Source of the DNA: Candidatus Omnitrophota bacterium
GTDB taxonomy: Bacteria; Omnitrophota; Gorgyraeia; Gygaellales; Profunditerraquicolaceae
Direction of reading: 5' to 3'
Assembly: GCA_023247875.1 (NCBI GenBank)
Contig: JAHFFQ010000056.1
Coordinates: 1 to 8,775, forward strand
DNA: 8,775 bases
This document shows, in pieces, positions 6,384 through 8,775 of this stretch (position 1 is the stretch's first letter; every line of letters starts with the position of its first letter). The notes beneath the pieces were generated by a model, which was not told the DNA's origin, ran no database searches, and was given only the letters and a program-made list of their open reading frames with translations. A program made the translations under genes and the position numbers.

Positions 6384-8072
6384 ATGCTCGATCAATTAAC
6401 CGATACCGTTACTAAAATATCTAATGTTCATTTGAACGCGTTATTTTTGCTTGGCCTGATTCTGTTTGTCGGAACAATGGGCGCCAGAGTATTCCAAAAG
6501 CTGCGAATACCCCAGGTTGTCGGTTATATTATTGCGGGTATTTTGTTGGGGCAGTCGGGCTTAAATATTATTAGCAAAGAAATAATTGAAGCTTTGGTGC
6601 CTTTTAATTATTTTGCATTAGGGCTTATAGGTTTTATGATCGGAGGGGAGCTTAAAAGCGAGGTTTTTCGTCGTTATGGCAAACAGTTTTTGGCGATATT
6701 ATTAGCTGAGGGTTTAGCCGCTTTCTTTGTAGTTTTTATTCTTGTAGGTTTGTTGGGGAGTTTTATCTTTGGGAATAGCATTTATTATTGGGCGCTTGGA
6801 CTATTATTAGGGGCCATTGCTTCTGCCACAGCCCCTGCTGCTACTACCGATGTTCTTTGGGAATATAAATCCCGGGGGCCATTAACCACTACAGTGTTGG
6901 GGATAGTGGCTTTAGATGATGGTTTAGCGCTGATTTTATTTGCGCTTGCCAGTAGCGTTGTTCCTGTGATATTAGGAACTCATCCTTCAGTATTTTCTGC
7001 AATTACCAAGCCAATTTATGAAATCGGAATGGGTGTTTTCATTGGATTGTTATCTAGCTTAGCGCTTATAACGATTCTTAGAAAGTATGCGGAGAAAGAT
7101 AAGATCCTGGTTTTTTCTTTATGCAGCTTACTTTTTGCTCTGGGCTTAGCATTGATAATGCGGGTAGATATGCTTTTGGCAGTGATGACTATGGGTGCTG
7201 TTATGATAAACAGGGAAGTACGCTTAAGTAAAGAAGTATTTAGGCTGGTTTCCGGTTTTGCGACGCCATTTTATATATTGTTTTTTGTTCTGGTCGGGGC
7301 GAAATTCGATTTGCATGCTACGACCGTAAGTGCGGTTATTATTGCTATAATTTATCTCGTAGGCAGGACTTTTGGTAAAATGATGGGGGCTCGTTTGGGC
7401 GCAAGATATTCTGGCGCACCCAAGACCGTTACCCAATTCCTGCCGTATTGCCTTTTTAGCCAGGCAGGCGTGGCTATCGGCCTTTCGATCCTTGCGTCTC
7501 AAGTATTTCCGGGGGGGATAGGAAATTCTATAATAGTTATCGTAACCCTTACGACATTCGTGGTCCAGCTTTTAGGGCCTTCTTGTGTTAAATATGCAAT
7601 TGTAAAAGCCCAAGAGGCGGGATTGAATATAACAGAGGAGGATGTGCTGCGTAAAACAAATGTCAGCCATATAATAGATAAAAATCCGCCCTATGTATAT
7701 GAAAATATGCCGCTCAAGGATATTTTGAATGTTTTTAGCCAAAGCAATTATCACACTTACCCGGTTGTGGATAAAGGAAGGAAACTAAAAGGAGTCATTA
7801 CTATTGAAAGCATAAGAAGATCATTCGCTCACAGCGAGATGGGAAACCTCATTATAGCCCATGATATTATGGAACCTGTAATAACTAAAAAGATATCTCC
7901 GGATTCATCTCTATTAGAAGCAGAGGAGATCATTGATAAGTATAATGTTGATTACTTGCCCATAGTTAATATTGATTCAGTGCTCTTAGGTTTTATGGAG
8001 AAAGAAGCTATAGATAAATATGTTTCTTCTAGACTGATCGCAGCAGAAGATAAAGCGGCTTCAATGGGTTAA
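6384..8072 (+). CDS. CPA2-family cation:proton antiporter with C-terminal CBS pair
   Basis: The protein is 562 residues. Residues about 18-405 hold roughly 12 hydrophobic helices of the Na+/H+ exchanger (KefB/NapA-like) fold. ALDDGLAL at 176-183 carries the D178-D179 pair typical of electrogenic CPA2 antiporters. The unwound-helix motif ATAPAATTD lies at 148-156, and GYIIAGILLG in the first helices is characteristic of the family. Residues about 425-550 form two CBS motifs on the cytoplasmic side (YPVVDKGRKLKGVIT and YLPIVNIDSVLLGFM), a domain that usually binds adenine nucleotides and gates transport. The KefB-type RCK/TrkA-N domain is absent. The frame is open upstream to 6327 but holds no start codon, so ATG 6384 is the start. 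No Shine-Dalgarno sequence precedes it. The gene reads richer in A+T (TTA, ATA codons) than the polysaccharide genes. Cation specificity cannot be read. Confidence 0.88.
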   Translation: MLDQLTDTVTKISNVHLNALFLLGLILFVGTMGARVFQKLRIPQVVGYIIAGILLGQSGLNIISKEIIEALVPFNYFALGLIGFMIGGELKSEVFRRYGKQFLAILLAEGLAAFFVVFILVGLLGSFIFGNSIYYWALGLLLGAIASATAPAATTDVLWEYKSRGPLTTTVLGIVALDDGLALILFALASSVVPVILGTHPSVFSAITKPIYEIGMGVFIGLLSSLALITILRKYAEKDKILVFSLCSLLFALGLALIMRVDMLLAVMTMGAVMINREVRLSKEVFRLVSGFATPFYILFFVLVGAKFDLHATTVSAVIIAIIYLVGRTFGKMMGARLGARYSGAPKTVTQFLPYCLFSQAGVAIGLSILASQVFPGGIGNSIIVIVTLTTFVVQLLGPSCVKYAIVKAQEAGLNITEEDVLRKTNVSHIIDKNPPYVYENMPLKDILNVFSQSNYHTYPVVDKGRKLKGVITIESIRRSFAHSEMGNLIIAHDIMEPVITKKISPDSSLLEAEEIIDKYNVDYLPIVNIDSVLLGFMEKEAIDKYVSSRLIAAEDKAASMG

Positions 8073-8133
8073 TCCCTGAAATATTATCGCGGCAGCTTAT
8101 TAGTAAAACTAGGCATCCGGACTGCATAACTTA

Positions 8134-8161
8134 TTGACAATAAAGATATTGGTTCTATAAT
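8134..8161 (+). promoter_or_regulatory. Consensus sigma-70 promoter
   Basis: TTGACA at 8134-8139 and TATAAT at 8156-8161 both match the consensus exactly, with a 16-base spacer. Transcription should begin near 8168. That leaves a leader of about 60 bases containing a tRNA-Ser-like hairpin before the ATG at 8231. The strength is closer to a stable-RNA promoter than to that of a typical signalling gene. Confidence 0.75.
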
Positions 8162-8171
8162 GGCTTGTAGC

Positions 8172-8218
8172 GACGAGAGTTAGGGAAATGTACTTGCCCG
8201 GATCCCTGCTTCTCTGTC
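8172..8218 (+). repeat. Internally deleted tRNA-Ser-like element, copy 2, forming a leader hairpin
   Basis: GAGAGTT at 8175-8181 matches bases 2-8 of tRNA-Ser(CGA). CGGATCCCTGCTTCTCTGT at 8199-8217 matches 4510-4528, the T-loop to discriminator end of tRNA-Ser(GGA), at 16 of 19 positions. The anticodon and variable arms are missing, so only about 43 bases remain. The RNA can fold: GAC/GTC, a bulged G, AGAG/CTCT, an internal loop, then AGGGA (8182-8186) with TCCCT (8203-8207). It lies just after the consensus promoter and 13 bases before the next ATG. It could be a tRNA relic, an attachment-site relic or a leader regulator. No T-run follows, so it is not a standard terminator. Confidence 0.45.
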
Positions 8219-8230
8219 ACCCCTATTCTT

Positions 8231-8775
8231 ATGACCATTGCTATATTTATTATTTTATTTTTTTCGATTGGCTTGGCGCTTGGTTACGCAATAGCAAATA
8301 GCTGCCAACAGAAGGAGCTTCCTCCTCCCATTCCTGTCCCTCGGGAACTTTCGCAACGGGATCATAACCCGCCGCAGGCCCCGTCATGCCTAGAAGATAA
8401 AATATGGTATGAAGCAGAACTGAATTTCCTGTTTCAGTTCAATGAAAAGCTGTCTTTGAGCCTTGGTTTTCAGGATGCAGTACAGTGTATTGTCGAGGCC
8501 GCGCATAATTTCTTACCGATTAAGCGCGCTGTGCTTCTTACCTGGGATAAAAATTCAGAAAATCTTACGCTTGCATGCGCAATTGGGTGGGAGCGCGCTC
8601 GCAACCAGGAACCTTTGGTAATAGGCAAAGATAGCATATCCGGATTTGTGATAAACAACAGAGAGGCGTTGCTTGTGCCCGATCTGGCGCAAGAATCATA
8701 TCTAAACAGGCTGAAAAAAGAAGAGTATTTACAAAAAGCATTTATTAGCGCCCCGCTTATATTTAAGAATGAAGT
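8231..8775 (+). CDS. Membrane-anchored GAF-domain sensor protein (partial, 3' end missing)
   Basis: The gene runs off the right edge after 181 codons and two bases. The ATG at 8231 is the only usable start: the frame is open back to a TAG at 8168-8170 but holds no earlier start codon. No Shine-Dalgarno sequence is present; the leader there is pyrimidine-rich. Residues 1-22 form one hydrophobic membrane anchor, followed by a proline-rich spacer (about 31-53). A helix from about 56 leads into a GAF domain from about 70 to the window end. Typical features are F-x-D-A-V-x-x-I-V-E-A-A, the core strand KRAVLLTW, then I-S-G-F-V and LLVPDL. The output domain is not visible; GAF proteins of this build often end in a GGDEF, HD-GYP or histidine kinase domain. 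The ligand is unknown. Confidence 0.75.
   Translation, partial: MTIAIFIILFFSIGLALGYAIANSCQQKELPPPIPVPRELSQRDHNPPQAPSCLEDKIWYEAELNFLFQFNEKLSLSLGFQDAVQCIVEAAHNFLPIKRAVLLTWDKNSENLTLACAIGWERARNQEPLVIGKDSISGFVINNREALLVPDLAQESYLNRLKKEEYLQKAFISAPLIFKNE

Noticed and set aside
1..8775. CRISPR array, insertion sequence, integrase or transposase gene
   Set aside because: No regularly spaced repeats and no recognisable recombinase or transposase protein were found on either strand.

Overview
The window is bacterial and Gram-negative: it encodes an outer-membrane beta-barrel protein, a processive inner-membrane glycosyltransferase and signal-peptide proteins. Moderate GC, frequent AGG/ATA codons, a TTG start and the gene mix recall uncultured lineages such as Omnitrophota or Elusimicrobiota. 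That placement is an impression; no marker gene here fixes the phylum. Every protein gene reads rightward.

Positions 1-4253 look like one operon for an exported polysaccharide. It runs: the 3' end of an NAD-dependent sugar epimerase; a stand-alone response-regulator receiver domain; a YaiO-type outer-membrane beta-barrel; a membrane-anchored cytoplasmic HEAT-repeat protein; and a GT2 synthase with DDG, DAD, ED and QRSRW motifs. Gaps are 12 bp and 48 bp, then 1 bp, then an ATGA overlap. A natural reading is that the synthase polymerises and passes sugar through the inner membrane, the barrel serves the outer membrane, and the receiver and HEAT protein act as switch and scaffold.

Positions 4333-4527 hold two adjacent tRNA-Ser genes. 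The first (CGA) encodes its CCA end and the second (GGA) does not. A 224-bp gap follows, with short direct repeats, an imperfect hairpin and a possible REP-like palindrome.

Positions 4752-8072 hold two single-gene blocks: a secreted GH39-like glycoside hydrolase and a CPA2-type cation:proton antiporter with a C-terminal CBS pair. From about 8134 a consensus sigma-70 promoter leads into a membrane-anchored GAF-domain gene that runs off the window.

The least expected signal is that both gaps after the tRNAs carry degenerate copies of a tRNA-Ser 3' end (6335-6357 and 8199-8217). These sit 1,830 and 1,859-1,860 bp apart, so each intervening gene is bracketed by tRNA-Ser ends. The two copies also share a 5' flank with each other, and the genes directly after them start without a Shine-Dalgarno sequence. 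This could mark tandem insertion at a tRNA gene or decay of a longer tRNA cluster.
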